Below, in pieces: positions 11,345-23,335 of a stretch of 64,000 nt of DNA; the stretch's first letter is position 1, and every line of letters begins with the position of its first letter. Below the pieces are notes generated by a model. That model did no database searches, was not told the DNA's origin, and saw only the letters and a list, made by a program, of their open reading frames with translations. The position numbers and the translations under genes were made by a program. The DNA comes from Heterobasidion occidentale (taxonomy: Eukaryota > Basidiomycota > Agaricomycetes > Russulales > Bondarzewiaceae): positions 930,001 to 994,000 of the forward strand of contig JBCAQO010000004.1 in NCBI GenBank assembly GCA_039111635.1, written 5' to 3'.

Positions 11345-12930
11345 ATGCCGGCACCCTCTATCTTCACGCTCGGCGCAACTGGATACCTGGGCTCGGAATT
11401 CCTTCTTTGCCTCGCCCAGGAGCACCCCCCGCTCCCCGTGGCCGCATTCTTACGCCACGCAACGCCGGATCTTGTAGCCCTTATCAATGCTATCCATTCT
11501 GACATCCGGTTCGTGGAGGGCTTGATCAACGACGGCCCAATCATCCAGCGTAAAACGGAACGTGCATGTACCATTATGAATTCCGCGAGCTCAGACCACT
11601 GGCCTAGCGTAAGATGTGAGTACCCTCAACATGCAACGCAGGTCAACTGACGCGCTCGACACGTTTGTAGCGACGCTCTCCAGGCTGGAACTCTGCCCGC
11701 AAGCCTGGAAGACCGCCCCTGTACATCCATGTATCAGGCTGCGGCATCATTGCCGACGAAGCACGCAAACAGGCCGTCGACTCGGTCAAGGAGTGGTCAG
11801 ATATTGGCCTGGGCTTAAAAGAGTGCGCCAGGTGTCTATCTGTTGCACGTTCGTAACGAGAGCATCCGGTTGGTAGGCGTCCTCATACGAACACGCATAT
11901 GGAGTCAGATATCCAGGTAGAACATGAGTTCATTTCGCATGTCTCTGTGGACGTCCTAATCGCGTACTATTTTTGTCGATCAGATAGTGGAGGCAGGACC
12001 TCGAGAGGACATCCCTGTCCGCACAATAATCATATATCCCGCACGGGTCATCCTCGCGTTTCGTGCGCGTCTGACGTACGCTGATTTCGTATAACGCGAA
12101 AACACAGATCTATGGAGTGGGCGAAGGTGGGCGGTCGCCTTGTTTGTGATATGTTGAATTTAACCCCGACGCTGACGGCGGAAGTCATGCCGCGCAGGTC
12201 TCCAGAGAACAACGTCGTGGCTGCGTATATTTCTGGACGTAGCCAGAAAGGTCAGCCACGCCGACACCTGGGGCCCCGGAGCCAACTCGATGAACAACAT
12301 ACACGTCAAGGACGCCGCCTCTGCGATGTTGACTGTGTTCGAAGTCGCTCTCGAGAACGGAGCAGAAGAAGGCGCGGAAGGCCTTTGTGAGTCCATGTTT
12401 ACTTTGCGTACCTCGGAACGGACGTTAAAGCCTATAGGCTTTGCGTGCAGCATGGAAGCTAAGTCGCGACTGGACCAAGGTGATGGGCAACGTGAGACGA
12501 GCGCGGAGCTCGTGACGGCCGCGGCGGCTGAGATACGTTCTCCCAGGTCCTGTTTGCCAGAGGCATCGTCAAAGAGGCGGGGACGCGCCCGATGCCCACA
12601 GAGGTCGTCGACCCTCTCGACACTGTATGTCTCTTCGTTCAATAGGTCATTCTCCCTGTAATGACGCTCGTGCGTGCACATGCAGAAGGCTGGTTGTTTA
12701 TTGCCAGCAACCAGTTTTTCAGACCAGACAGGCTCACGCGGCTCGCGTGGAGCCCTGTCCACAGCGCGAAAACCTCCCTCTCGGAGTCGTTGACAGCCGT
12801 GATCGAACACGCCTTGGCATTGGAAACGAACACACAGCAGGATATTTTTATTGTATTTTTTGGCATTATGCTTTTGGGTCTGTACACGACGGAGGCTAGC
12901 TACGAATTATCTGTGGAAGAGGGTGCATAA
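11345..12930 (+). CDS. NAD(P)-binding epimerase/NmrA-like oxidoreductase, multi-exon
   Basis: Starts MPAPSIFTLGATGYLGSEFL, a Rossmann dinucleotide-binding GxxGxxG segment. Exon 1 is 11345-11608 and exon 2 starts at 11671 (GRPPLYIHVSGCGIIADEA). Later exons give PHTNTHMESDIQ, then IVEAGPREDIPVRTIIIYP, IYGVGEG, LDVARKVSHADTWGPG with NSMNNIHVKDAASAML, VLFARGIVKEAGTRPMPTEV, and finally GWLFIASNQFFRPDRL with LAWSPVHSAKTSLSESL to the stop at 12930. Introns are about 50-80 bp. The internal joins are phase-consistent except the last one (about 12620-12690), which I could not settle. The order matches atypical or extended short-chain dehydrogenases of the NAD-dependent epimerase/NmrA type in fungi. Substrate unknown; cytosolic. 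It lies 430 bp downstream of the HIT gene on the same strand. Confidence 0.8.
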
Positions 12931-13666
12931 TGGGGCGATAGGACCTGGTAATTCAATGTGGTGTGGAAGTAAAATAGTTATGTACTGAACAAAGCGGGAT
13001 AACAAGGTGGTGGACAGCAACGACGAGCATTGGCACTATCAGAACAAGGAGAGAGGGGACAGACAAAACAGTAAACAGAACGGGATAGAAGCTACAAGAA
13101 TAAGCAAAAGCGAGAGATAACTCTTCATAGCGGAAGCAAGAGCGTCGACAGCGGGTAAAATGAAGAGCGAGGAAACATAGGTATTATGGGTACCCGTGGA
13201 TGCGAGACACTGGGCACTAAGGCCCGCTGCGCTGCATTCTCCGGGACCGAGGGCGCGTGTGTATAGCGATGTAAGCGAGACAAGACGGGACGGGACGTGC
13301 TGAGATGGGGGTCTGCGACAACAGTATTCGATGAACAAGACACGACAACAGAGCAAGATGGACGACGAGACGAGACGAGACGGGTGAGATATAGCAACGA
13401 CGAACAGCAGAAGGAAAAGACGAGATCGAAGAAAGCGAGATAGATGGCCAGAGATAGATCGACAGCGCCGAGTAGATTACGACAGCGAAGGACACGGACG
13501 CGAGCCGTGCGCGTCCGATACGATAACTTTTCGGTTCTGCCGAAATAACAGCATCAGCGTCAGTACGTGCTCGACACGAATCATCAGCAAGACTCACCAA
13601 AAGAAAACACCAAGAAAAACAAGAAAAAACAAGATCCTGAGGACGCCTGTCCAGCATAGACAAGGC
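12931..13666. other. Convergent 3' flanks, no gene recognised
   Basis: The space between the stops of the epimerase-like gene (plus) and the forkhead gene (minus). It is rich in short purine tracts and probably contains both 3' UTRs. Open frames here have no recognisable motifs. Confidence 0.55.
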
Positions 13667-16600
13667 TCACTCCTGAGACTCACTCCCACTACTACTCCCG
13701 CTCCCGCTCCCCTCCCGCTCCTTCCCCTTCCCCTTCCCCTTCCCCTTCCCCTTCCCCTTCCCCTTCCCCTTCCCCGCATCCCTATCATCATCCCTCCCAA
13801 ACTTCGCCAACCACGCCACGCGCGGCACCGCGCCCCCAACAACGCGCGCGGTCGTGATCCCGCCATCGTTGACGTACTCCAGCCCGGGGCGCAGCGGCGG
13901 CGGCACGAAGCGCCCCCGCTTGCGCGGCGCCGGCGCCGGCTGCTTCGGACGCGCGGGCGCAGGGGCGAAGCGCGCCGCCGGCGCCGGGCCCGCGTCGTCG
14001 ACGAGGATCGCATTGTCTGCCGACGCGCCGCGCTCGGGGCTGCGCTCGGTGCGCAGCGCAGGGATGTTGCCCATGCCCATTCCCATGCCCATGCCCATGC
14101 CTCCGCCCATGCCCATGCCCATACCCACACCCATGTTCATGCCCATATTCATACCCATGCCCATGCCCGCGCCCGTACCAAACCCAGCCTGCGCGAACCT
14201 CCCAAGCCCAGCCGACTCAGGCTCCGGCGACTCAGAGTGGGACGTCGAGAACGAGCTGATAGGCGGCAGCGGCTCGCCCACATAACGCTGGCGCTGCTGC
14301 CCCTGCGCTTGAACCTGTCCTTGGGCCTGCGATCGACCCTGCGCTTGACCCAGGCCCAGCCCTTGCCCCTGCGTGTAATGTTGGTGGTAGAACTGCAGCC
14401 CGGGCGACGCGAGCTCCGGCGAGATGTGCATAATAGGCAGCGCTATCGGCTGCGTCCCAACACCGCGGGACGTCGCGGAGCCGGCGGCGGCGCTGTGGAC
14501 GCCGGGAAGCGCGGTGGGCGAGCGCCACGCGGCGCCGGCGGCGGGCGAGGTGGAGGGCGAGGGGAACGGCGGCCCGGACGAGGAGAATGAGGAGAACGAG
14601 GTCGACGCGGAGGGGAGCGAGCCCGCTGCCGCCGTCGTGTTGAACGAGGACGCGGCCGAGGACGGGGCGGAGCTGGGCCCGGGGTGGGCGCCGGCGCCGA
14701 ACGGGTTGGCATTGGTGTTGGCGGTGGCGGTGGGGTCCACGAGCGCGCTGCCGCGCGGGCGGAGGGAGGGAGGGGCGTGGGACCGCGACGGGCGACGGGC
14801 GCCCGCGCCCGTGAACTGGCCTCCGTCCGCCGCACTACCGCTACGAGAAGCAGCGGGGAAGAACGCGTCGTACTCGCGGTTGCCTTGGTCGAACCCAAAC
14901 TCGCCGTCGTCGTCGTCGTCGGAATCGTCATCCACGTCATCCACGTCGTCCACCGCGCGGCGGCGCTTCCGCCCCGCCACGGCGTGCGTGGCGGGGTGCA
15001 GCGCGTAGCCCTGCCTTTGGGCACCCGCACCCTGCTGCTGCTGCTGCTGCGAGAGGCCTGGGGCGTGCGCATGCGCATGCACCTGGGGGAGCTGGAACTC
15101 GAATTGCGGGTGCGCGTGGGCGGCGTCCAGCTGCTGCTGGTGTTGCGCGGCGAGCTGCGCCTTGGTGGGCTTCTTCTTGCGCCTGCGCTCGCGCTTGTTG
15201 CCCTCGCCCTGCGTGAGGTCGATCATCCAGTAGTTGCCCTTGCCGGGCTCCGTGATGGGGCGCTGCACGCGCAGGAAGCACTTGCGGAGCGACAGGTTGT
15301 GCCGGATCGAGTTCTGCACAAACACGAGGGTGTCCCAGTCAGCACCCACACATTTGTAGATATAGTAGGCTGGAGAGGGCGGGTAAGGGACTCGCCTTCC
15401 AGGAGGGCTCGGCCGCGCGCGCGCGGTACCACTCGAAGCGGTCCTCGATCGCGGCGTAGATCTCCTGCAGCGTGAGGCGGCGGTGCGCGCTGCCGTGGAT
15501 CGCGAGTTTGATGAGCGTCGGGAGCGGGTAGTTCGGCTTTGCGCCCGGCGGCGGGTCCGCGAGGGTGTGCAGGCCGAGCGCGGAGGTGTCGGTCGGGGCG
15601 ACGCCGAGGAGCGAGCGCAGGTGTGGCGCGGCGTCGGGGAGGGCGGGGATGCCGGGGAAGGCGGCTTCCATGAGCGTCGTGGGAGCATTGGCGGCGGTGG
15701 GAAGGGGGGCCACGGGGAGCGGGGCGTGTGGCGCCGGGGAGAGGGACGCGGAGGTGGGCGAGGAGGAGGGGGCGAGGGGCTGGGAGGGCTGAGGGGAGGG
15801 GAGCGCTGGCGAGGGGCCCGATCCGCGCTCGGGGGTCGTCGAGAGGGAGGGCGGGGGCGGGGAGAGAGGCTGGGCCGCGGGGGACGGGGGGGCGACGTCT
15901 CGCATGGGTGCATCCACGGGCACGGGCTGCGGTTCGACGTGTTCCTCGAGCTGGTGTCTTTCATGCGGGCCGGGGGCAGGCGCGTCAAGCGATTTGTTTT
16001 TGTGAGTCGCAGAAGACTCGGGCTGCGCGGGGTCCGCGGGGGGATAGTGGCGCGTTCGCGGGCGATAGTACGAGGTGCTCTCCGCGTGCGCGGAAGCGGA
16101 CGTCGAGGTGGCCGCGTCTGCGTCGAAGTGGAGGTGCTCGAGCCCGATGCGCCGGCGGTGGCCGTCATACGCCGGGTAGCGATTCTCTGGGTGAAAGGGG
16201 CGCGCAGGGGGGTGGTGGTGGCGTGTGGGCAACGAGGCTGCAGGAGCAGTGGGTGCACGACGGTCCGTCCCAGGACGGACAGGGGTGGGTATATTTAAGG
16301 AGCGTGACAAGGGTGAGACAGACCGCGAAGAAGAACGGGACGAGGAGCGAGAAGAAGAGAGAGAGGGGGGCTGGGGGGCGACGGGTGGCACGGGGATCGG
16401 CACGGATAAGGGAGGAGGGGGACGGCGGAACCGCTGGGCAGGAGGCGCCTGCCGGCTCGGAAGGGGAGGGGCACCGGCCTCGCGACGGGCGGAGACGAAG
16501 CGAGCGAGGTCGTCGCTCGTCACGCCGCCCTCGCCCTCGCCGTCGCTCCCGCTCGCGTCTGAGTCGGAGTTGGCGGGGCTCGTTCCGTGGTGGCGCGCGT

Positions 16601-16817
16601 AGGACTGCAGACGCGGAGGCCTGTCCGTGTCGATGGAGCCGGCGCTGGCGCGCGCAGATGGCGGCGGATCGCGGTGATGCGAGGTGATCTGGGAGCGTCT
16701 GAACCGCGCGGGGGTGCTGGCGAGCGCGCGGGGGGACGCGGGGCGCGGATGGGCTGGATGGCGCGGTTGATGCGCGGGCGCGGCGGGTGGATCGACAGCC
16801 ATGGGCATGAACGGGGC

Positions 16818-16848
<31 letters not shown>

Positions 16849-17147
16849 CTGCTGGCGGCGCTGGGGCGGGGGGACGTGGGGGCTGGCGCGTAGGGCGCGT
16901 CGGGGGAGGGCGAGCGGTGCTGTCCAGCACGCTGGCGCGGGGCGGCTGTCCACGGGGCGCTGCCTGTCGATGGGGTGTCGTCAGAGTGGGAGTCATCGCC
17001 CGAGGGCGCGCGAGCGTGGCGGGCGGGGGCCACGGTGAGCGGCGGCGGCGGCGGGCGGCGATGAGCGGCGGGGATGTTGTTGTGGGCGTGGTCGACGGGG
17101 AGGGCGGGGACGGGGAGCCGTAGGATGGGGTCGAGTGGAGGGTGCAT
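13667..17147 (-). CDS. Forkhead-box transcription factor, 1132 aa
   Basis: Two exons read leftwards, 17147-15396 (584 codons) and 15313-13667 (549 codons including stop). The DNA-binding domain spans the junction: [36 protein letters not shown] and EPSWK in exon 1, then [16 protein letters not shown] and GKGNYWMID in exon 2, about residues 534-625. The join at [11 protein letters not shown] requires an intron from 15395 to 15314 that starts GCGAGT and ends CAG, a GC-AG intron. The rest is low complexity: a nine-Asp run (residues 101-109), Pro/Ser-rich regions, basic stretches likely to be nuclear signals ([15 protein letters not shown]), a Gln run, Met-Gly repeats and a C-terminal Lys-Gly repeat. 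A nuclear regulator is expected from the family; target genes cannot be inferred. Start chosen as the first in-frame ATG ([10 protein letters not shown]). Confidence 0.93.
13721..13775. repeat. TTCCCC hexanucleotide tandem repeat
   Basis: About nine near-perfect copies of a six-base unit inside the last codons of the forkhead gene. On the coding strand they encode alternating Gly and Lys. Length variation here would stay in frame. Confidence 0.85.
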
Positions 17148-19469
17148 CTCTCGCAGACGATTCGTGCGCCGACAGAGAAATCCCTGGACCCACAACCCGC
17201 ACGCTTGGCGCCTGGGAACGCATTATATACGCCGCTGCCCACACATGGACCCACACCGCCACACAACACACCAACATCACATCCACTCACCTCCTGCTCT
17301 CGTCGCCATCTCCGCCGCGGCTTGGTCTGTTCTGTCTTTGCACTGACGCAGTCGTCGTCGTCGGTCGCTACTGGATGCCGTGCTCGATCGGCGCTGCGTG
17401 CGCTCTGCGCAGCCGCGGAGGGAATCGCCAGCAATCGCGAGGGTCGACGTGCGAGCCCCGAGCGCTGAGGAGGCCGGGTACAAATATCCTCAAGCCCTCC
17501 ACTGGCACCAGGTCCATGCACGAGGCGGAGGAACAATGCGCTGAGGATCCGCATGCGAGGTCCGCCCTGGTCTATTGTTCTTCTCATCCGTCAGCGAGCC
17601 CTCGTCGCCCGTCGCGCCGTGCCGAGACTCCCCGCTGCCGGGCCCGCGCCCCTGGAGGACAAGGACGCCGTCGCCGTGTCTTGTTGCAGGGCTTTCGCAG
17701 GCCAGGTGCGTTTCTTGTCAAGGCGCAATCGGGGATCGTACCCTGATTTCGCAGCACGTGTCACTTCCTTCAAGCTGCATCGCCATCCACCACCTCTTTA
17801 AACGCACTCGCTGCTTCCATCCTACGACTCTCGCTGAGCTTGCGTCGCACCAAGGCGGCAACTCGATATGCACGATACAATTTCTGTATGTGGGAACCGC
17901 CCGCGAGGCATCGCTCCTGGGCGCTAGTGACGCAAGCCGCGCTCTGCTATCTGGCCATCTATCTGCGTCTCCGCATCCATCTCCTCGACCGCGCATCCTT
18001 CCGATACCGCCTCGCGCGCGATCTTCTCGAGATTGCGCCCTTCGGCTATGTGGGCTCCCGAGCTCGAGAAGGAACGCGCCAGCCAGCCGAAGCAAATCTA
18101 GAGACTGTCGGTGTACGTCCGTCCAAGTCAAGTGCTCTCGCGTGTGCACACATCTTTCGCCTCGTCTCTCCTTCTGCGGCTGCCTTGGAACAGACGGCGC
18201 TGCGGCGCCTTAGCTCTTATAAGCAACATATCCCGCTCCCGCGCTCGGAGAGCGGCGATCCATCGCGCGATCGATTCCATTCTCTCTGTCCTGTCCTGTC
18301 CTGTCCTGTCCTGTCCTGGCCTGGCCCCAACACTGCCTCGCCGCTTACGACGCGTCGACGCTAGATCTAGATCCTCTTGCCTAAGGGCAGCTATGACTGC
18401 TATGTACAGGGCCCGGCGTCCTCAATCGATCGCCGCGCGCGCACTTAAACGCCGGCCCCTCTCCCCCATTGCGTGCTCCGTGCTCGTGGCCTCCGCGTTG
18501 TGCCCCTCGTGCCCTGTCTGCTCCTGTCTGCTGCCACGTCTGCCGGCGTTCATCCGCGCGGATCCGAGCGCTAAAGCGCCCATAGCCGGCGATCACCGGC
18601 GACCCACCCCACCTGGTCGCAGCATCTCAAGCGCATCCGCCTAGTATCCGCCTACAGCACAGTACTTATCCCCTTGCGCGTGTGCGATCGGCGATTGTCG
18701 ATGCTGGATGGAACCCGGATGGCGTCTCATGGCGTCTCATAAGTAAGGCCTGGGGGAACCCGCGAAGTGCTGTCCCAGGGTGTTTGCTTCTGTGGATTTA
18801 TCAGAAGGGCACGGCGCGCGACGCGTTTCTGTGTCGATTGCTGGTCTTGCTCCCCAACGGAACGTGATGGAGGACCTAGACGCTGCTCTCACGACCCTCT
18901 CACACAAGATGTAGCCTGCGCTCGCTCGTTCCGAGCATCGACGAACCCGTGTCCTCGTTCACGTTCACGCGCCGCCGCGGCTTCCTGATTGCCGAAGAGA
19001 CGCTCGCCTGTGAAGGCCTGCGACAGCGCCCGCGGCCCGCGGCAGCTATCTAGGTCGCCCATGGCGTGTGTCTTCTCGGCATCGTGCACAGTGGCGCGCG
19101 TCAATTTGGGAGGAGTCGTGGTGCCGCTGCGAGGATGGCTGTATGTGGATTTCGATTCCGGCTGCGAGATCGGGGTTGTGGGCGGCTGCGCTGGGCGACG
19201 GAGGTTTGCGGTCTAAGTGTTCGCTGGCAGGAGCCGTTCTGAGGGCCCCACGTGACTTGTCTCCTGCCTGCGCGCGCTTGCCTGGGCATCATCGTCATCA
19301 TCAGAGCCTTGTTCGTGTCCACCTTCGGCTTCCAGAGGTTCTGTGGATTTCTACTACGGAACTGGGGCTAGCTTTGCGGCACGACTCTGGCTATGCCGTG
19401 GGTGAATGCACTGGGCGACGAAGGATGGCGTCTCTCGTGATCGTTGGCAGGACATGGTCTTACGGCCTC
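17148..19469. other. Upstream region of forkhead gene with diverged dispersed repeats
   Basis: No supported gene over about 2.3 kb. The first part contains the forkhead promoter, with a TATATA-like stretch near 17222. From about 18890 on there are diverged copies of a GC-rich repeat, recognisable by a 'CTGCG(C)GCTCGCT' block followed 40-60 bp later by a 'CTTGTCCGTGTCC'-like block. Better copies occur at 19.5, 22.7 and 23.3 kb. Confidence 0.5.
18286..18318. repeat. CTGTC pentanucleotide microsatellite
   Basis: Six tandem copies of a five-base unit, directly visible, followed by a degenerate continuation. It lies in noncoding sequence. Confidence 0.85.
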
Positions 19470-22400
19470 ACACGATCTGTCTCCCGTTTGTGCTCGTTCG
19501 TCCCGTGCATCAACATCAGAAGAGCCTTGTCCATGTCCGCCTTTGGCTTCCAGATTGATGAAGAGGCGCTGTCCGGCATGACCTGGCGCTCGAGGCCGTG
19601 CGCGCGGCGGCGAAGTACGTCGTGTTCGGCTTCGATGTCATGGACGGCGGCGCGCATCGATTCGAGAGGCGCTGTAGGCCTGCTAATACGAAGATCATGG
19701 ATTTCGGCTGCGGGATTGGGGCCGGTTTCGCGGTGGGACTCTGGTTGTGTTGTAGGTGGCCGCGCTGGATGGCCAAGGCGCATGTGCCGATCGGGGTTCT
19801 TCATCATCGCTGGCAGCACTGCTCTTTGCACTCCATAACGGGGAATTTCATGTTATGTTGTCCACGAATCACCGTTGAATCGTTCACTCGCTCTGATACA
19901 GATGAATGATCTTGTGGACTGATCCCTTGCCGGCGTGAACTTCGGCCTCAGCGGGGTCTGAGCGGTTTGATTGACACTTATGCTGGACTTTGCGCAGGAC
20001 AAGAGACTCGATAGGAGCTGTCATGAACAGCGTCTATCGCATCACATGGCAACACGAGTATCTACATCTTTTCAACATACGATGGTGATGATAAACCATG
20101 ATATCTTCGCCAACAGGTCACTACTTCCTTAACAGTGTGGCGACTCATCGAATCGCGTCCAAGCGTGGCGTCTACAAAGCTATTGATAGTCTCATCAAAA
20201 GCAGATGCACTTTTTGACGACCATCATGTTATCGCATTCATTCAGGCTGTGTGCATATATAGCGCCGAAGGTCCAGGATCTCAGTACACACCATCCCTTG
20301 TTCTCCTATGTCATCCTCGAGCTCAACGGATATCACGCCACAACAAATCATGGATTTGATCGAGCCTCCCATTGTCGCTCTCGCTTTCGAGGCTGGCTTC
20401 TACGGTGAGCAGGTTCATTTCCATGTAAATGCTCCTTCACGTCCCGACACCCGTCCTAAGTACTTTCTGTGGCCTCATTCGGACTTTCAACATACTTCCT
20501 CGTGTGAGTTGAGCTTGCGCACCTGGGTGAACTGTCTCTGATATCCTAGAAGCCACAAGGGTCTCAAGACTAGGGCGATCCTGGCCATGTGGATCACAAC
20601 TCTAGTCATGTTTGCAGTCTCGACATGCCATCTAGCCTTGCAATGGCAGAATTGCAAAATTATGATCCCATTACAGTTGTCGAATTTTTTGCCATTGGGT
20701 ATGGATATTTCGAATATCTTTCGGTCATTGAACAGGCTATCTGGTTTCAACGTGTACTTGCCCATCATCAACGCAAGTCTCCTTCAATCCTGTCTGTCTC
20801 CAGAAACATTCACAGGATGCATGATTTCTTTTCTAGTACTTACTGAGCGACGTCATCGTGCTCTGGAGGGTATGGATCATGTGGGAACGTGATGTGAAAG
20901 CCGTGATATTTCCGCTGCTACTTGCTCTGGCATCGGCTGGTATGTTATGTTGTCTCTTCTCTGTATCGTTGGCGTAAATCTTGTCATGTCAGTCTCCGGG
21001 GTTATCAGCGCAAGTGAAGACATCCGAATGGACCCACAGTACATTTCAGTTTCCTTTGAGGTCATGGACATCAGTCTCCTTGTCATCTATGCCTCAGTCT
21101 TGGCCACCAATGTCGTGACCACCCTACTTATCGGGATTAAGTTATGGTCGGTGCAAATTCAATTGAGGAGTATGATGTCGTAAATACAGTGATCGTCACA
21201 GGCAGCACCGCCAGCTAATCAAAGCTCACCTCCAATGCGTCAATCACAAAGACCGGGTCCAATCTGTCCTCGCCCTCCTTGTTGAATCTGGTATCATTTA
21301 CTATATCATATGGGTGAGGATTTTTTATGCTCTCTGAGTTTTTTTGCATCTCTCACATACCTTAGATCGTGTTTATTGCAGTCCGGACCTCAGATAGCGA
21401 CGGGTTGGCAGGCCAAGATTGGTATTCAGTACTCTCGGCAATCATGGTTCAAATCTCCGTACGTAACCTACGCCTTTCCTTCCCTTGTAAATTGTCACAC
21501 CGCGGTCAGGGAATCTATCCGACTGCAATCATCGTCCTGGCCGCGCTTCAGAACACAGCTTGGGACATGAGCGTCGGGAAGGAGATGTCCCAAAATGCGA
21601 CTCGGACCGAGAGGCGCCTCGCGACGCAAAACATTCGCTCTGTGACTTCGACAGGTATTCACGAGCCCCATGCATCCGAGGCAGATGTAGAGCGTGGTGA
21701 AGTCTGACTCTATCCCATTTTGGTTGTAACTCTCTTGCGGGCGCACCTCCTTTGACGTTTGAACATGACACTACTATGGACTGGCGTTGTGTGCATGCAT
21801 ATCTATGATCGAATTGGCACTGACAGCCTTCATTCAGTAGCTAGTTGTGTCCGCATACTTTTATGAAGCAGGCGGACTGAGACTGTTTACCTGCTCGTTC
21901 TACTCGCATGTCCCTTCATAATAAAATGATCCTGAGGTGTATTGGGGTCGATAGTTGGTGTCAGCCCTCACTGACAAAAGGAAAGCAAGTTGTCGGTGCG
22001 CCCTTTCCTCTAGTAGGCCAGCCCTGTCCGAGGCTTGGTGACGTCACGCAGAATTCAAGGATTGGGATGACTCAGCAACTCTCGTCCTCGTCGTTGGGCT
22101 CGACCTCCATCGTAGCGCTCTGCAGCACCCCGCTCTGCACTTTTCTTTCATTCGGAACTCTCCATTCATGCTCTACATTGACACTTACTCAACGTCTCTG
22201 TTATGTGCTACCCGTGAGCTTCTATGTTGACATGTCCATAGCTTTGGCCCTTGTAGTAAGTCGCAGCTCGATTTTCTCATGCAGTTTTGAGGTTCATCAG
22301 TGTCATATCTGTCGACTCACTGGTTCAGGAAGCATTTACCGCTCATTTATATGCACATCCATCCATTTTCATCCATGAGTAGCCTCTCCTTTAATCTCGT

Positions 22401-23320
22401 TCAACGTCGTATGAAATGGTGAGGCTTTATCAAGGGCCTGGGATTGCTATATCAAAGTCGGCCCAGAAGACGAGGAATAAATGCGTCGTGTAAGAATTTC
22501 CACTGATTTGTTGTTTTGACCAGCCTGCGGCAAGTACAACACCTTTCTCGACCGTGCCATACAAGGGCATGATAGGCCTAAGCGCCTCTGAAATCGCCTA
22601 CACGCACTCTTTGGCGTTCTTCGTAATTCCTGGCAGCAGCTGTTCTCACGACATCCTCTCACGATATGCCCCCTGCCTGCGCTCGCTCGTCATGAGCATC
22701 ATAATGCCTTGTCCGTGTCCGCCTCCGGCTGCAGATGGCTAAAGAGAAGCTGTCCTGGCGCTCGAAGGCATGTGCGCACGCGGCCAATTACGGCGTGTTC
22801 TGCATAGTCGTCGTGGACAGCGACGCGTCTATTTGGGAGACCCACCTTGAGATTCTGTGGATTTTGTCCGCGGACCTAGGGCTGGCTTCGCGGAGCGACT
22901 CTGTTAATGCTATGGGTGCTGCACGGCGTAGGTTTGCGTTCTTTGTGAGTCCTGGCAGCAGCTGTTTTTACGACACGCTCGCATGATCTGTCCCTTGCCT
23001 GCTGTTGAACATGACCCCCTCTCCGGTACGATACTCTCGTATGACTCATCGTAATTACCTATCCATCCTCCTCTTAATTACTTTCCTATTCCGGACGCCC
23101 GAGTTTGGACTCCGCACTTATTTTCGCAGTCTACGGGGCCTGCACACCTCAGTCGTTATCCATCAGGTAGACGGACGACTGAGGTGAGCCCCATCCTATT
23201 TTACTCGGTAGATACTCGACTCACACTGTACCTACTAGTCTCGGTTCCCTTACTTCGCAGGTACAGTTCAATACATTAGTCGTTATCCACCAGGTAGACG
23301 GATGACTGAGTCTCGGTTCC
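19470..23320. repeat. Tandem duplication A, unit 1
   Basis: Sequence here is repeated about 3.85 kb to the right. Matching landmarks: 20001/23852, 20308/24149 and 21690/25536 (offsets 3841-3851), with weaker matches out to 22450-22600 versus 26390-26550. The unit holds one membrane protein gene preceded by a copy of a GC-rich dispersed repeat. Identity is highest over the gene and its 5' flank and falls off downstream. Confidence 0.8.
20308..21707 (+). CDS. Multi-pass membrane protein, copy A1
   Basis: Starts MSSSSSTDITPQQIMDLIEP at 20308. Exons can be followed through the gene: GLSTYFLV, then RAILAMWITTLVMFAVST, YLLSDVIVLWRVWIMWE, VIFPLLLALASA, SLLVIYASVLATNVVTTLLI, HRQLIKAHLQ, VQSVLALLVESGIIY, VLSAIMVQISGIYPTAIIVL, and a hydrophilic tail ending GEV at 21707. 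About seven hydrophobic segments are present, so a seven-helix topology is likely. The intron at 20773-20836 starts GCAAGT and ends CTAG, joining N to YLLSD in phase, a GC-AG intron. The family is widespread in agaricomycetes and has no established function; it resembles orphan receptor-like proteins in topology only. Tandem sister of A2; related to pairs B and C. Confidence 0.85.
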
Positions 23321-23335
23321 CTTACTTTGCAGATC
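23148..23335. repeat. Short tandem repeat with self-complementary ends
   Basis: A 33-base block beginning AGTCGTTATCCA and ending GACTGAG occurs at about 23151 and 23277. A second block (TCTCGGTTCCCTTACTT) occurs at about 23240 and 23310. The ends CAGTCGT and ACGACTG of the first block are inverse complements, so each copy could fold into a hairpin. It sits exactly between the two units of duplication A. Confidence 0.65.

Noticed and set aside
11671..11842. Apparent frameshift in the epimerase-like gene
   Set aside because: Choosing the GTAAGA donor at 11609 instead of the later GTGAGT puts the second exon (PPLYIHVSGCGII) in phase.
13001..13660. Several minus-strand frames downstream of the forkhead gene
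   Set aside because: They overlap each other, are low complexity and most likely represent 3' UTR.
15483..16298. Long open frame on the plus strand opposite the forkhead gene
   Set aside because: It is the antisense shadow of a GC-rich Pro/Ala/Ser coding region; the opposite strand has a clear forkhead domain.
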